64,000 bases of DNA, taken from positions 1 through 64,000 of the forward strand of contig NZ_BILX01000015.1 of assembly GCF_004000785.1 (NCBI RefSeq), read 5' to 3'. The notes under the pieces were generated by a model. That model was not told the origin of the DNA. It worked only from the letters and a program-made list of their open reading frames with translations, and did not search any database. The translations under genes and the position numbers were made by a program. Positions 47,965-56,555 of this stretch are shown here, piece after piece (the first letter of the stretch is position 1; every line of letters starts with the position of its first letter). This stretch comes from Paenibacillus ehimensis NBRC 15659 (GTDB lineage: Bacteria > Bacillota > Bacilli > Paenibacillales > NBRC-103111).

Positions 47965-50900
47965 TTAGAGTCCGTTCAGCTGCAACAGCAGCGTCTTGAT
48001 CTCGTACGGCTTGATGGCAAAAGCAATCGCGTCCCCTTCCTGCCTCTCGCCTGCGGGGCGTTCCATCAGGTCCAGCTCCTGCCAAGCCTCAACCGGGAGA
48101 TCGCTTGCCAGCCTCACCTCGCCGCGAATTCCGGCGAACTCATGCAGCCGTACGACGACGGCGTCACTGTCCTCGGCCCGTTTGAGCGCATCGATCATGA
48201 CGTGCCCGGATGCGGTACCAGATAAGGAAAGCAGCGACAAGGCGCTCCGTTCCGGCTTGCCGTATACCGCCGTCACCGGATTGTTCAATGCCCATGCCTC
48301 CTGTACGGTTCGGCCTTGGTGCCAGTCTCCTTCGTGGGGCAGCAGCGCGTACGCGAACCGGTGCTCTCCTTGATCGGCGCGGGGGTCCGGGACCATGGCC
48401 GATTTGATCAGCGACAGGCGGATGACGTTGTCCTTGATATCATAGCCGTATTTGCAGTCGTTCAGCAGGCTGACGCCGTAATTGCGCTCGGACAGATCGG
48501 CCCACTGATGACCGACCGTTTCGAAACGCGCATAGTCCCAGCTCGTGTTCCAATGCGTCGGGCGCCTGACGTTCCCGAATTGAATGTCGTAGGTTGCTTC
48601 GGTGGCGCGGATATCGACTGGAAAAGCGACCTTGAGCAGCTTCCGCTGCTCGTGCCAATCGACATTCGTAGCGAAGTCGATCCGGCGGCTTGCCGCATAC
48701 AAAATCATGTCCTGCACAACAGCCGATTGCCGGTACGTCCATTCGAACCGCACAACCGCCCGGACGGGGCCGGTTTCCGTCACCTCGGCCCGCGTCAGGA
48801 CGCTAACCGCCTCCATTTTTTCCTGATAAAAAATATCGATGTCCCAAGCCTCGTGCCGTCCCTTCGGCTTATCCTCGAACACCTGCAGCACATTTCCCGC
48901 TTGCCCCTGAGCCAGCACCTCGCGGCCTGCCGCTTTATCGTAAAGGCGCGTCAGCTGGCCTTGCTCGTTCCATTCGATGTCATAGAACGGCGTGGATAGG
49001 CTTCGGGCCCCGATCCGAAAAGGCGCGTTTCCCGCTTCCGGCCCGGTCTCGCTGCCACCGCTTCCCGCTTCAAACTGCACGATAGTGTAGCCCATGGAAG
49101 GCAGATCGCTCGTATTTACGAGCCAATCCCTGCCCGATCGCTGGGACGCAAGCATGCGGCCATGAGCATCCCGCCAGCAGCCCTGCTCCATGCCCGGACG
49201 AGCCGTCAGGCGGACGGTATCGGCCCGCTCCCAGGATGCCCCGTTAAACAGCGTGACATAGCGGACGCCCGGCGCACCGGACTCACCGGAGGATGGTTTG
49301 ACGCCTTCCGGGGACGCTTCCTCCGAAGACGCCGATTCGAAAGCCGCCTCCAGCATGCCGCGTGGCGCGTCCGCTGGATACCCGGCTGTGGACGCCCCAC
49401 TCGGGATCAGTCCTCCCGTTGCCCGCATCCACGCCTCGCAGCCGATACCGAACGCTTCGGCATATTCCTCCCGGCAGTCCCCGTATACTTCGCCAATCGA
49501 CGAACCGGGGATGATGTCGTGAAACTGGTTGCGCAAAATGATTTTCCAGCCTTCGTACAGACGGCTTTGCGGGTAGCTTGACCAGCCTGCGCCGAGCAGC
49601 GCAGCGAGCACGCTCAGCCATTCCGTTTCGCGGTACAGCAGCTCCAGCTTCCGGTTCGCCCGCTTGTTGTAGGCCTGGCTCGTGTAGGTTCCCCGGTGCA
49701 GCTCCAGATACAGCTCCCCGTCCCAAGTATGGACATACCGGTCGGTGGCCGCCATACGCTCCTGAAGCTCGGCAAAATATTCGTCCGCCCGGCCCGTCGT
49801 GACATGCGGCAGCCCGGGCATCGACTCCAGCCTGCGGCGCATCTCCAGCATTTCGCGGTTCACGCCGCCTCCGCCGTCCCCATAGCCGTAAGACAGCAGC
49901 AGATGCCGGTTCAACTCCTTATCGCGGTAGCCTTCCCAGATCCCCTGCACGGAGTCGGGGGTAATGCTGCCGTTATAGGTGTAATAGAAGGCTCCCTCGC
50001 TGCCGCCCGGATCGGGCGTCGTGATGAAGTGGGTCAGCACCTCGCTGCCGTCGATTCCCCGCCAACGGAACGTATCGTGCGGCATGCGGTTGTACTGGTT
50101 CCAGCTGATTTTCGTCGTCATGAACATGTCGATGCCGGACTTTTTCAAAATTTGCGGCAGCGCCCAGCTGTAGCCGAACACATCGGGCAGCCACAGATAG
50201 CGGCATTCTACGCCGAACTGGTCCCGGAAAAAACGTGTGCCGTACAGCAGCTGGCGTACCAGCGACTCGCCCGACGTCAGGTTGCAGTCCGCTTCGAGCC
50301 ACATCGCGCCGCCCGCTTCCCAGCGGCCCTCGGCGACCCGCTCGCGGATTTGCTCGTACAGCGCCGGATAATCCGTTTGCAGGTACTCGTAAAGCTGCGG
50401 CTGCGTTTGCAAAAAGACGTAATCCGGGTACAGCTCCATCAGGCGGAGCACGGTGGAGAACGACCGCGCCGCCTTCTCGCGTGTATGCTTCAGCCGCCAC
50501 AGCCAGGCGACGTCGATGTGCGTATGCCCGATGCAGCGGACCGTAACCGGATGATGCTTCGGGATGCCCTCCAGCTGCTGCCGCAGAAGATCGCGGGCGG
50601 CTTCGAGCGAGGCATAGAACGGCTCCGAGCCGGGAGACGACCAGTCGATGCGCAGGAAAGCCCGGTCGAGCGCCGACAGCAGCTCATGGCGTTCCGGCTG
50701 GTGGTCGCCGAGCCGCTCGACGGTTTGAAGCGCCGCGCGGGCGGTGTAAAACAAGTCGTCCGCCGCTTCGTCCAGCCAGCACAGCTTCGCAAGGCTGAGC
50801 CGATGCTCGATCGGAGCGGCAGGCTCGTAGCCGTTCAGCCCGGACCACAGCCGGAAGCGGAAGCGCACCGTGGTGCCTGCCGCATCCGGCGGGAGGAATA

Positions 50901-51258
50901 CTTCGCCGTGATTCGTATCCACCCCCTGGTAAGGCTGCCCGTTCAAAAACAGCAGCGACTCGAAGCCGCTGTTGCCGCCCCCGCCCGTACGGCCGAAATC
51001 GAAGCGGCCAAGTATTTTTTTGCCCGCCCAAGCGGCCGGAATGTCCGCGTCGAAGGCCAGCCACATGTACAGATCGCGCCCCGTCCAACGGTCGCCGATA
51101 TGGACAGGCTCCCATTCGCCTTCCTCCGGCGGGTAGGCCGCAATCCTTCCCTCCGGATCAAACTGCCGGAGCATGGCGGTAACGTCGCGCTCATCGCGGT
51201 AGCGGAACCGGTCCAGCTCCCGGATGCGCGCAGCAAGCTTTTCTTCCGTCCATAACAT
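47965..51258 (-). CDS. GH38 alpha-mannosidase
   Basis: 1097 residues, a full-length glycoside hydrolase family 38 enzyme. An N-terminal jelly-roll-like domain (~230 residues) precedes the catalytic domain, with the zinc ligands in GHTHIDVAWLW (His245, His247, Asp249) and the presumed nucleophile in LEADCNLTSGESLVRQ (Asp324), plus LPDVFGYSWALPQI. The C-terminal beta domains follow. No signal peptide is seen, so it is cytoplasmic and probably trims imported mannosides. It lies downstream of a LacI regulator, with a perfect palindromic operator over its promoter. Confidence 0.95.
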   Translation of the reverse strand: MLWTEEKLAARIRELDRFRYRDERDVTAMLRQFDPEGRIAAYPPEEGEWEPVHIGDRWTGRDLYMWLAFDADIPAAWAGKKILGRFDFGRTGGGGNSGFESLLFLNGQPYQGVDTNHGEVFLPPDAAGTTVRFRFRLWSGLNGYEPAAPIEHRLSLAKLCWLDEAADDLFYTARAALQTVERLGDHQPERHELLSALDRAFLRIDWSSPGSEPFYASLEAARDLLRQQLEGIPKHHPVTVRCIGHTHIDVAWLWRLKHTREKAARSFSTVLRLMELYPDYVFLQTQPQLYEYLQTDYPALYEQIRERVAEGRWEAGGAMWLEADCNLTSGESLVRQLLYGTRFFRDQFGVECRYLWLPDVFGYSWALPQILKKSGIDMFMTTKISWNQYNRMPHDTFRWRGIDGSEVLTHFITTPDPGGSEGAFYYTYNGSITPDSVQGIWEGYRDKELNRHLLLSYGYGDGGGGVNREMLEMRRRLESMPGLPHVTTGRADEYFAELQERMAATDRYVHTWDGELYLELHRGTYTSQAYNKRANRKLELLYRETEWLSVLAALLGAGWSSYPQSRLYEGWKIILRNQFHDIIPGSSIGEVYGDCREEYAEAFGIGCEAWMRATGGLIPSGASTAGYPADAPRGMLEAAFESASSEEASPEGVKPSSGESGAPGVRYVTLFNGASWERADTVRLTARPGMEQGCWRDAHGRMLASQRSGRDWLVNTSDLPSMGYTIVQFEAGSGGSETGPEAGNAPFRIGARSLSTPFYDIEWNEQGQLTRLYDKAAGREVLAQGQAGNVLQVFEDKPKGRHEAWDIDIFYQEKMEAVSVLTRAEVTETGPVRAVVRFEWTYRQSAVVQDMILYAASRRIDFATNVDWHEQRKLLKVAFPVDIRATEATYDIQFGNVRRPTHWNTSWDYARFETVGHQWADLSERNYGVSLLNDCKYGYDIKDNVIRLSLIKSAMVPDPRADQGEHRFAYALLPHEGDWHQGRTVQEAWALNNPVTAVYGKPERSALSLLSLSGTASGHVMIDALKRAEDSDAVVVRLHEFAGIRGEVRLASDLPVEAWQELDLMERPAGERQEGDAIAFAIKPYEIKTLLLQLNGL

Positions 51259-51301
51259 GACCGATCATCCTTTCATAAACGAAAATAGATGGTTTAACAA
51301 G

Positions 51302-51329
51302 TTTATAACACGTGTTATAAGACTGTAAA
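51302..51329 (-). promoter_or_regulatory. Promoter of the alpha-mannosidase gene
   Basis: Minus-strand TTTACA (51324-51329), a 16-bp spacer and TATAAA (51302-51307), about 45 nt before the start codon. The LacI-type operator overlaps the -10 and spacer, so bound repressor would block RNA polymerase. Confidence 0.6.
51303..51320. promoter_or_regulatory. LacI-type operator of the mannosidase gene
   Basis: Perfect 18-bp palindrome TTATAACACGTGTTATAA with a central CpG, as in LacI/CcpA-class sites. A matching 14-bp palindrome lies before the LacI gene itself. Confidence 0.85.
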
Positions 51330-51496
51330 AAAATATTGCTCTTGCCGTGAGCGTAAAAGCAAAGCCGGCTGAAAAAGATTAATCCTCTTCGCCACCGTTC
51401 GGTCACCTTATTTGTCCGTGAGCTCTTCCGGAACATGCCCGCTCTTCACCTTCATGCGCCAAAAACGGCAGATGCTGTACAACTTGGCACGGGGGG

Positions 51497-52519
51497 CTAC
51501 AAGCTTTCCCGCGCCATCAGCTTGGCCGGCAGCCACATGCGGGCTGTGTCGGTCCGTTCTCTCCGTCCCTCGATGTATTCGATTAACCGGTTGCCCGCGG
51601 CTTCGCCCATTTCCGCATAAGGAACCTCCACGGCGCTTAACGAGGGGACCAGCCCTGCATTCAGCCGTTCCGTATTGTCCGCAGCCATAACGAAGAAATC
51701 TTGACCGATACGCATCCCCGACTCGAAAGCGGCGCGGTACAAAGACACCGCCGCACGGGACCAGTTCGTCAAGCAGCCGGGCGTCTCGGACCCGCTTCTC
51801 AGCAGTTCCCGCCACCAGCCGCTGTCCTCCGGCCATTCGGCCTGCGGCTTTACCCGAATGCGCGGCTCCATGCCCCGCTCCCGCATCCAATCGGCGTAAG
51901 CCTTCGTCCGCTGGCGGTCCCCCCAATTCGGCTGATGTGCAGGACCGTTATACAGCTCGACGTAGGTCAACGGCTTGCCGAGCTTGCTCCAAGCATAATC
52001 AAGGGCGGTCCGGATGCTTTGGGCATAGTCCATCTGTACGGAAGCGACCTCCGCGGTTTCCGGATACCCTTCCACCGACACGTAAGGGATGCGGTGACGT
52101 TCGACTTGTCTCCGCCATTCGTCGTCCTGAAAGCTCGTCGAGTCCTTGGTGACGATGCCGTCGATCCGGCGCTGCAAGAACAGCTCGACCAGGCCTTGCC
52201 GATCGGACGAAAGCGGGGTGCCCCCGTACAGCAGGACGTGGTACCCTTGCTCGGCGCAAGCCTTTTGCAGCCCTTCCAGCATTTGCGCGAACAGCGGATT
52301 ATACAGATCGCCGCATGCCGCGATGCACCGGCTTCGTCCGGTCCGCATCCCTTGGGCCTGCGCGTCGACGACATAATTCAGCTCCTCGATCGCCTGCAGC
52401 ACGGCGCGCCGCTTCTCCTCGCTGACGCCAATTCCCGGCGTGCCGTTAAGCACCGCAGAGACGACGCTGCGGGAGACACCGGCTTTTGCCGCTACATCAA
52501 AGCTTGTTACGCGTTTCAA
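51497..52519 (-). CDS. LacI-family transcriptional regulator
   Basis: 340 residues from the TTG at 52519, with AGGAGG nine bases upstream. KRVTSFDVAAKAGVSRSVVSAVLNGTPGIGVSEEKRRAVLQAIEELNY is the LacI helix-turn-helix and hinge; the rest is a periplasmic-binding-type effector domain. The hinge has LNY-V-DAQAQGMRTGRS. Palindromes with core ATAACACGTGTTAT at both its own promoter and the mannosidase promoter suggest it represses both and responds to a mannoside. Confidence 0.93.
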   Translation of the reverse strand: MKRVTSFDVAAKAGVSRSVVSAVLNGTPGIGVSEEKRRAVLQAIEELNYVVDAQAQGMRTGRSRCIAACGDLYNPLFAQMLEGLQKACAEQGYHVLLYGGTPLSSDRQGLVELFLQRRIDGIVTKDSTSFQDDEWRRQVERHRIPYVSVEGYPETAEVASVQMDYAQSIRTALDYAWSKLGKPLTYVELYNGPAHQPNWGDRQRTKAYADWMRERGMEPRIRVKPQAEWPEDSGWWRELLRSGSETPGCLTNWSRAAVSLYRAAFESGMRIGQDFFVMAADNTERLNAGLVPSLSAVEVPYAEMGEAAGNRLIEYIEGRRERTDTARMWLPAKLMARESL

Positions 52520-52541
52520 GTTCAAATCCCTCCTACGCTTA

Positions 52542-52570
52542 AAATAACACGTGTTATAATTGGCGGTCAA
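52542..52570 (-). promoter_or_regulatory. Autoregulated promoter of the LacI gene
   Basis: Minus-strand TTGACC (52565-52570), a 17-bp spacer and TTATTT (52542-52547). The operator lies inside the spacer and -10. Confidence 0.6.
52544..52557. promoter_or_regulatory. LacI-type operator of the LacI gene
   Basis: Perfect 14-bp palindrome ATAACACGTGTTAT, the same core as the 18-bp operator at 51303-51320. It indicates negative autoregulation. Confidence 0.82.
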
Positions 52571-52781
52571 TGACATTTTTACGCTTGCCCCACCTTGGCT
52601 TCCTTCCTCAACTCGCAGATCTTTGTGCCGGAAACGGCTGTCGCAAATTCGTAACATAAGACGGTTGAAAACAGCTATATTCTGAATTATTGTAAAAAAG
52701 AAACCAAACGGTCTCTTTCATCCAACACAGTACGCCGAGAGCCAGAATACCCGTTAACGCGGGAAGCGCTGCGGTTCGTTT

Positions 52782-52810
52782 TGCACGATTCCCCGCATGC
52801 GGTTATAAAG
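52782..52810 (+). promoter_or_regulatory. Candidate promoter of the EfeB-type peroxidase gene
   Basis: TTGCAC (52782-52787), a 17-bp spacer and TATAAA (52805-52810), about 65 nt before the start codon. Between this and the LacI promoter (52571-52781) I see no gene and no clear Fur-type palindrome. Confidence 0.5.
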
Positions 52811-52876
52811 CTCGTTGCACCAAACATCGCCGGATTTGCCGGGATTGACGCATATAAAAACAAGGGGGCTTGTCCA

Positions 52877-54190
52877 ATGAACAGTACGCCGGAGGAAGAA
52901 AGAAACAACGCAGCCGAAGAGGACCGGACGAAAACGGAGCCTGAATCGATCAGCCGCCGCGAGATGCTGAAGCTGACTGCCATTGCCGGAACCGGTGTTG
53001 TGCTGGGCATGAGCGGAATGGCGACCCTAATGTCTCTTAAGCGTGCCGATCCGGGGCCGGGCTCCGGCGCGCAAGCGGCGAAGCCTCAAGCGGGGGCGGG
53101 CGGTGCCGTCCCTTTTTACGGTTTGCAGCAGGCCGGGATCATCACCCCTCAGCAGCCGTACGTATGCTTCGCCGCATTCGATATTTTGCATCAGGATGCC
53201 GGGCAGCTGTTGAAGTTATTGCAAGAATGGTCTGCGGCCAGCGCTGTCATGACAGCAGGGAAGCCTCGGAGAGAAGGCGGAGACGTCACCTCGCCGCCGG
53301 CGGATACCGGGGAAACGAAAGGGCTTTCCCCTTCGAATCTTACCCTCACGTTCGGGTTCGGACCCACGCTGTTCCAGAGCAACGGCAAGGACCGCTTCGG
53401 CCTTGCCTCCGAGCAGCCGGCCGAATTATCCGATATTCCGCCCATGCCCGGCGACCGGCTCGATCCCCAATGGTGCGGCGGAGATATCGGGGTGCAAGCT
53501 TGCGCAGACGATCCCGGCGTGGCCTTCCATGCGATCCGCAATTTGGCCAGAGCCTCCAAGGGCACGGCGGCAATCCGATGGGTGCAGAACGGATATATCG
53601 GAGCCCCTGACGGTCAGACGCCGAGAAATCTTTTTGGCTTCAAGGACGGCACGGCCAACCGCGAGCTCGATTCGGAAGCGGCGAGATCGCAGCATGTCTG
53701 GGCAGCGTCGTCCGACGGGCCTGCATGGATGGCGAACGGCACTTATCTGGTCGCGCGCAAAATTCGCATGTTTCTGGAGCCGTGGGACCGGTCCACGCTG
53801 GCCGAGCAAGAGATCACCTTCGGCCGGCTGAAGGAGAGCGGCGCTCCTTTCGGCAAAAAGAACGAATTCGATCCGGCTCCGCTGAGCCAATTTCCGGCGA
53901 GCTCGCACGTATGGCTGGCCCGCAGCGCAGGAACGAAAATGCTTCGCCGGGCTTATTCCTACGTGGACGGTATTGATGCGGGGACAGGCGATTGGGATGC
54001 CGGCCTCTTTTTTATCAGCTTCCAGCGGAGCGTCAAGCGGCAGTTCATTCCCATGCTGTCCCTTCTTGCGAAGCTGGATGCGCTCAATAAATTCACTTCA
54101 CATGTGTCCAGCGCCGTATTCGCTTGTCCGCCGGGTGCTGGAGAAGACGGCTTTGTCGGCGAGACGCTATTTCGCTCCGGAAGCCGCTAG
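52877..54190 (+). CDS. efeB: Tat-exported Dyp-type heme peroxidase (EfeB/YwbN type)
   Basis: 437 residues from the ATG at 52877 (AAGGGGG upstream). A twin-arginine signal, SRREMLKLTAIAGTGVV (Arg27-Arg28), is followed by a Dyp-peroxidase fold with the catalytic GFKDGTAN, the proximal histidine in SSHVWLARSAG and RRAYSYVDGID. EfeB proteins oxidise substrates or extract iron from heme at the cell surface, normally with EfeU and EfeO; neither is nearby, so it stands alone here. Folded heme protein explains the Tat signal. Confidence 0.92.
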   Translation: MNSTPEEERNNAAEEDRTKTEPESISRREMLKLTAIAGTGVVLGMSGMATLMSLKRADPGPGSGAQAAKPQAGAGGAVPFYGLQQAGIITPQQPYVCFAAFDILHQDAGQLLKLLQEWSAASAVMTAGKPRREGGDVTSPPADTGETKGLSPSNLTLTFGFGPTLFQSNGKDRFGLASEQPAELSDIPPMPGDRLDPQWCGGDIGVQACADDPGVAFHAIRNLARASKGTAAIRWVQNGYIGAPDGQTPRNLFGFKDGTANRELDSEAARSQHVWAASSDGPAWMANGTYLVARKIRMFLEPWDRSTLAEQEITFGRLKESGAPFGKKNEFDPAPLSQFPASSHVWLARSAGTKMLRRAYSYVDGIDAGTGDWDAGLFFISFQRSVKRQFIPMLSLLAKLDALNKFTSHVSSAVFACPPGAGEDGFVGETLFRSGSR

Positions 54191-54334
54191 GTTCCGCTCG
54201 CCTCTTTCCTGGTAGAAACGCGACGGAGCCGTTTTTATCGGATCGGATTGGGGTATATCGTACACATAACTACCCGGACCATAGGAAACCTTAAGCTAGT
54301 CCCAAATTTTTATAGGAAATAGAGGTGAAGTTTC

Positions 54335-54976
54335 GTGCTTGTTCAAACGGTTGTATTGGGGCTGACGCTGCTTCTCGCACCGCTCGCCTCCTCTCTTCAA
54401 CCGGATCCGTTTTCGCAGATCGTATCCGGCGAGGAGCCGGGTCCGAGAGATTCCGGGACGTTATCCCCGGCCGAGGCACAGAAGGTCATTGCCAAACAAG
54501 CGGAAGCCGTCATTGCAGCACTCAAGCATCGGGATATGAAACAGCTGCAGCGGTACGTCCACCCGGAAAAGGGCGTCCGCTTTTCCCCCTATGCTACGGT
54601 CGATGCAAACCACGACTTGATTGTTAAAGCCGGACAGCTTCCGGCGCTGCTTCAAGACAAAACCGTGTATACCTGGGGAACCTATGACGGCAGCGGCGCC
54701 CCGATCCAACTGACGTTCCAAGATTATTACAAGCGTTTCGTGTATGACCGGGATTATGCGAAGCCGGAAAAAATCGGCTACAATGAGATTGTGAAGCAGG
54801 GCAACTCGATTATTAACATTCGCCAAGCATACCCGCATTCGATCTTTGTCGAGTACCATTTCAGCCGCGGCGCGGACAATAACGAAATGGGCTGGAGCAG
54901 TCTGAGGCTCGTGTTCCAAAAGCACGGTCAAGGCTGGTATTTGGTCGGCATCGTTCATGATCAATGGACGATTTAG
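54335..54976 (+). CDS. Secreted protein of unknown function
   Basis: 213 residues from a GTG with GAGGTGA upstream. An N-terminal hydrophobic segment (LVQTVVLGLTLLLAPLASS) looks like a signal peptide. The mature part opens with a helix (AEAVIAALKHRDMKQLQRYVHPEKGVRFSPY) and ends in strand-rich LVFQKHGQGWYLVGIVHDQWTI. The layout (helix, then curved sheet, C-terminal WYLVGI) hints at an NTF2-like fold, but I do not recognise the family. It follows efeB on the same strand after 144 nt and ends at a strong terminator. Confidence 0.8.
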   Translation: MLVQTVVLGLTLLLAPLASSLQPDPFSQIVSGEEPGPRDSGTLSPAEAQKVIAKQAEAVIAALKHRDMKQLQRYVHPEKGVRFSPYATVDANHDLIVKAGQLPALLQDKTVYTWGTYDGSGAPIQLTFQDYYKRFVYDRDYAKPEKIGYNEIVKQGNSIINIRQAYPHSIFVEYHFSRGADNNEMGWSSLRLVFQKHGQGWYLVGIVHDQWTI

Positions 54977-55002
54977 CTGCATATGAAGCCGCAATATACG
55001 CC

Positions 55003-55054
55003 AAAAAGGGCTAACGACGAGTCGTGCGACCGACCGCCGGTTAGCCCTCTTTTT
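55003..55054. terminator. Bidirectional terminator between the secreted-protein gene and cbiA
   Basis: Arms GGGCTAAC and GTTAGCCC with A-run and T-run on the two sides, between convergent genes. It ends the long cobalamin ring operon on the minus strand. Confidence 0.9.
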
Positions 55055-55092
55055 ACATGTATTCAAAGCTTACTTCCGCATCCGCGGGACCT

Positions 55093-56487
55093 CTATCGAC
55101 CGTACGCTTCGCAGCATTCCAGCCAGCGCGCCACGATGCCGGGGTTCGAGGCAAAATGCAAATGCGTGTAGCCGGCCACCGTCCGATGGAGCAGGCACCC
55201 GTCCTTTTTCGCGCCGCGCAGTCCCTTCGTCTCGTAAGCGTGAGGCAGCTCCGACTGCGGCTCATAGACCGAGTAATGAAACTCGTGCCCACGGGCCGTC
55301 TCTCCACGGGGCAGCAAAAAGTTGCCTTCCGCCCCCGTAACCTCCCGCAGTCCGAGCGCCGCCAGCTTGGTCTGCATTGTCACTTGACCCGGCACGAGGC
55401 CCAGCATCGAATAGCTCCTCCCCTGCGTATCCCCGATCGCTCCGGTGAGATACATAAAGCCGCCGCATTCGGCCAGCGTCGGAAGCCCGCGCTCCACGGC
55501 GCTGCGGATCGAGTCCGTGACCTGCGCCTGCGCGCTTAGCCGCTCGGCAAACTCCTCGGGAAACCCGCCGCCGATATACAAGCCCTGCACGTCTTCCGGC
55601 AGCGGCTCGCCCGCCAGCGGCGAGAAATAGACGAGCTCCGCTCCGTACAGCTCCAGCAGCTCCAAATTTTCGGGGTAGTAAAAATGAAACGCGGCGTCCC
55701 GGGCAACCGCCATCCGCACGCGGTAACGGCGGGACGGCTCGGCGAACAAGCGCGGCTCCGGGACGGCCGGAGGCTCGGACGCTTGCGCAAGCTCCAGCAG
55801 CCGGTCCATATCGACTGTCCGATCGATCCGGTCGGCCAGCGCTTCAAACAAACCGCCAAGCTCCCCGCGCTCGATGGAAGGCACGAGCCCCAGATGCCGT
55901 TCGGGGACGGAAAGCGCGTCCTCCCGCTTCATGTATCCGATGACGGGAATGCCGCATTCCTGCTCGATCGCTTCTTTTACGATCCGGTAATGTCCGTCGC
56001 TGCCGACCTTGTTGGCGAATACGGCGGCGATGCGGGCGCGCGGCTCAAGACACTGGAAGCCTTTGACGATGGCTGCGGCGCTGCGGGCCATGCTTTGGCA
56101 GTTGACGACGAGCAGGACGGGGCAATCCAGCAGCAGGCTGATTTCCGCCGTGCTTCCGGTATTGGACAAAGGGTCTTTGCCGTCGTAAAATCCCATCACG
56201 CCTTCGATGATCGAAATATCCGCATCGCGGGAAGCCCGGGCGTAAATTTCCTTTACCGTGTCCGCGGTCAGCATCCAGCTGTCCAAATTGCGGGACGGTC
56301 TGCCCGTCACCGCCTTATGATAAGTCGGATCGATATAGTCCGGGCCGCATTTGAAGCCCTGCACCGTCATTCCCCGGCGGCGGAGCGCCGCCATCAGGCC
56401 GAGGGTGACGGTCGTTTTACCGGCTCCGCTTCCCGTTCCGGCAACGACGAGGCTTCGGTGCGTTCTAGATTCGTTCATGAGGTTCAT
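55093..56487 (-). CDS. cbiA: Cobyrinate a,c-diamide synthase (CbiA/CobB)
   Basis: 464 residues. P-loop GTGSGAGKTTVTLGLM near the N-terminus, FKCGPDYIDPTYH, SIIEGVMGFYDG and the glutaminase cysteine in TLAECGGFMYLTGAI. It uses ATP and glutamine to amidate side chains a and c of the corrin ring. It is the last gene of the ring-synthesis operon, 68 nt after cbiG, and its product feeds adenosylation and CobQ in the other cobalamin locus. Confidence 0.95.
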   Translation of the reverse strand: MNLMNESRTHRSLVVAGTGSGAGKTTVTLGLMAALRRRGMTVQGFKCGPDYIDPTYHKAVTGRPSRNLDSWMLTADTVKEIYARASRDADISIIEGVMGFYDGKDPLSNTGSTAEISLLLDCPVLLVVNCQSMARSAAAIVKGFQCLEPRARIAAVFANKVGSDGHYRIVKEAIEQECGIPVIGYMKREDALSVPERHLGLVPSIERGELGGLFEALADRIDRTVDMDRLLELAQASEPPAVPEPRLFAEPSRRYRVRMAVARDAAFHFYYPENLELLELYGAELVYFSPLAGEPLPEDVQGLYIGGGFPEEFAERLSAQAQVTDSIRSAVERGLPTLAECGGFMYLTGAIGDTQGRSYSMLGLVPGQVTMQTKLAALGLREVTGAEGNFLLPRGETARGHEFHYSVYEPQSELPHAYETKGLRGAKKDGCLLHRTVAGYTHLHFASNPGIVARWLECCEAYGR

Positions 56488-56555
56488 CGGCTCCCTTCCG
56501 CTGCAAAGTTTGGATTCCCGTTACGGTTACGCACAGCAGCCGCGTGAGTGAGTGG

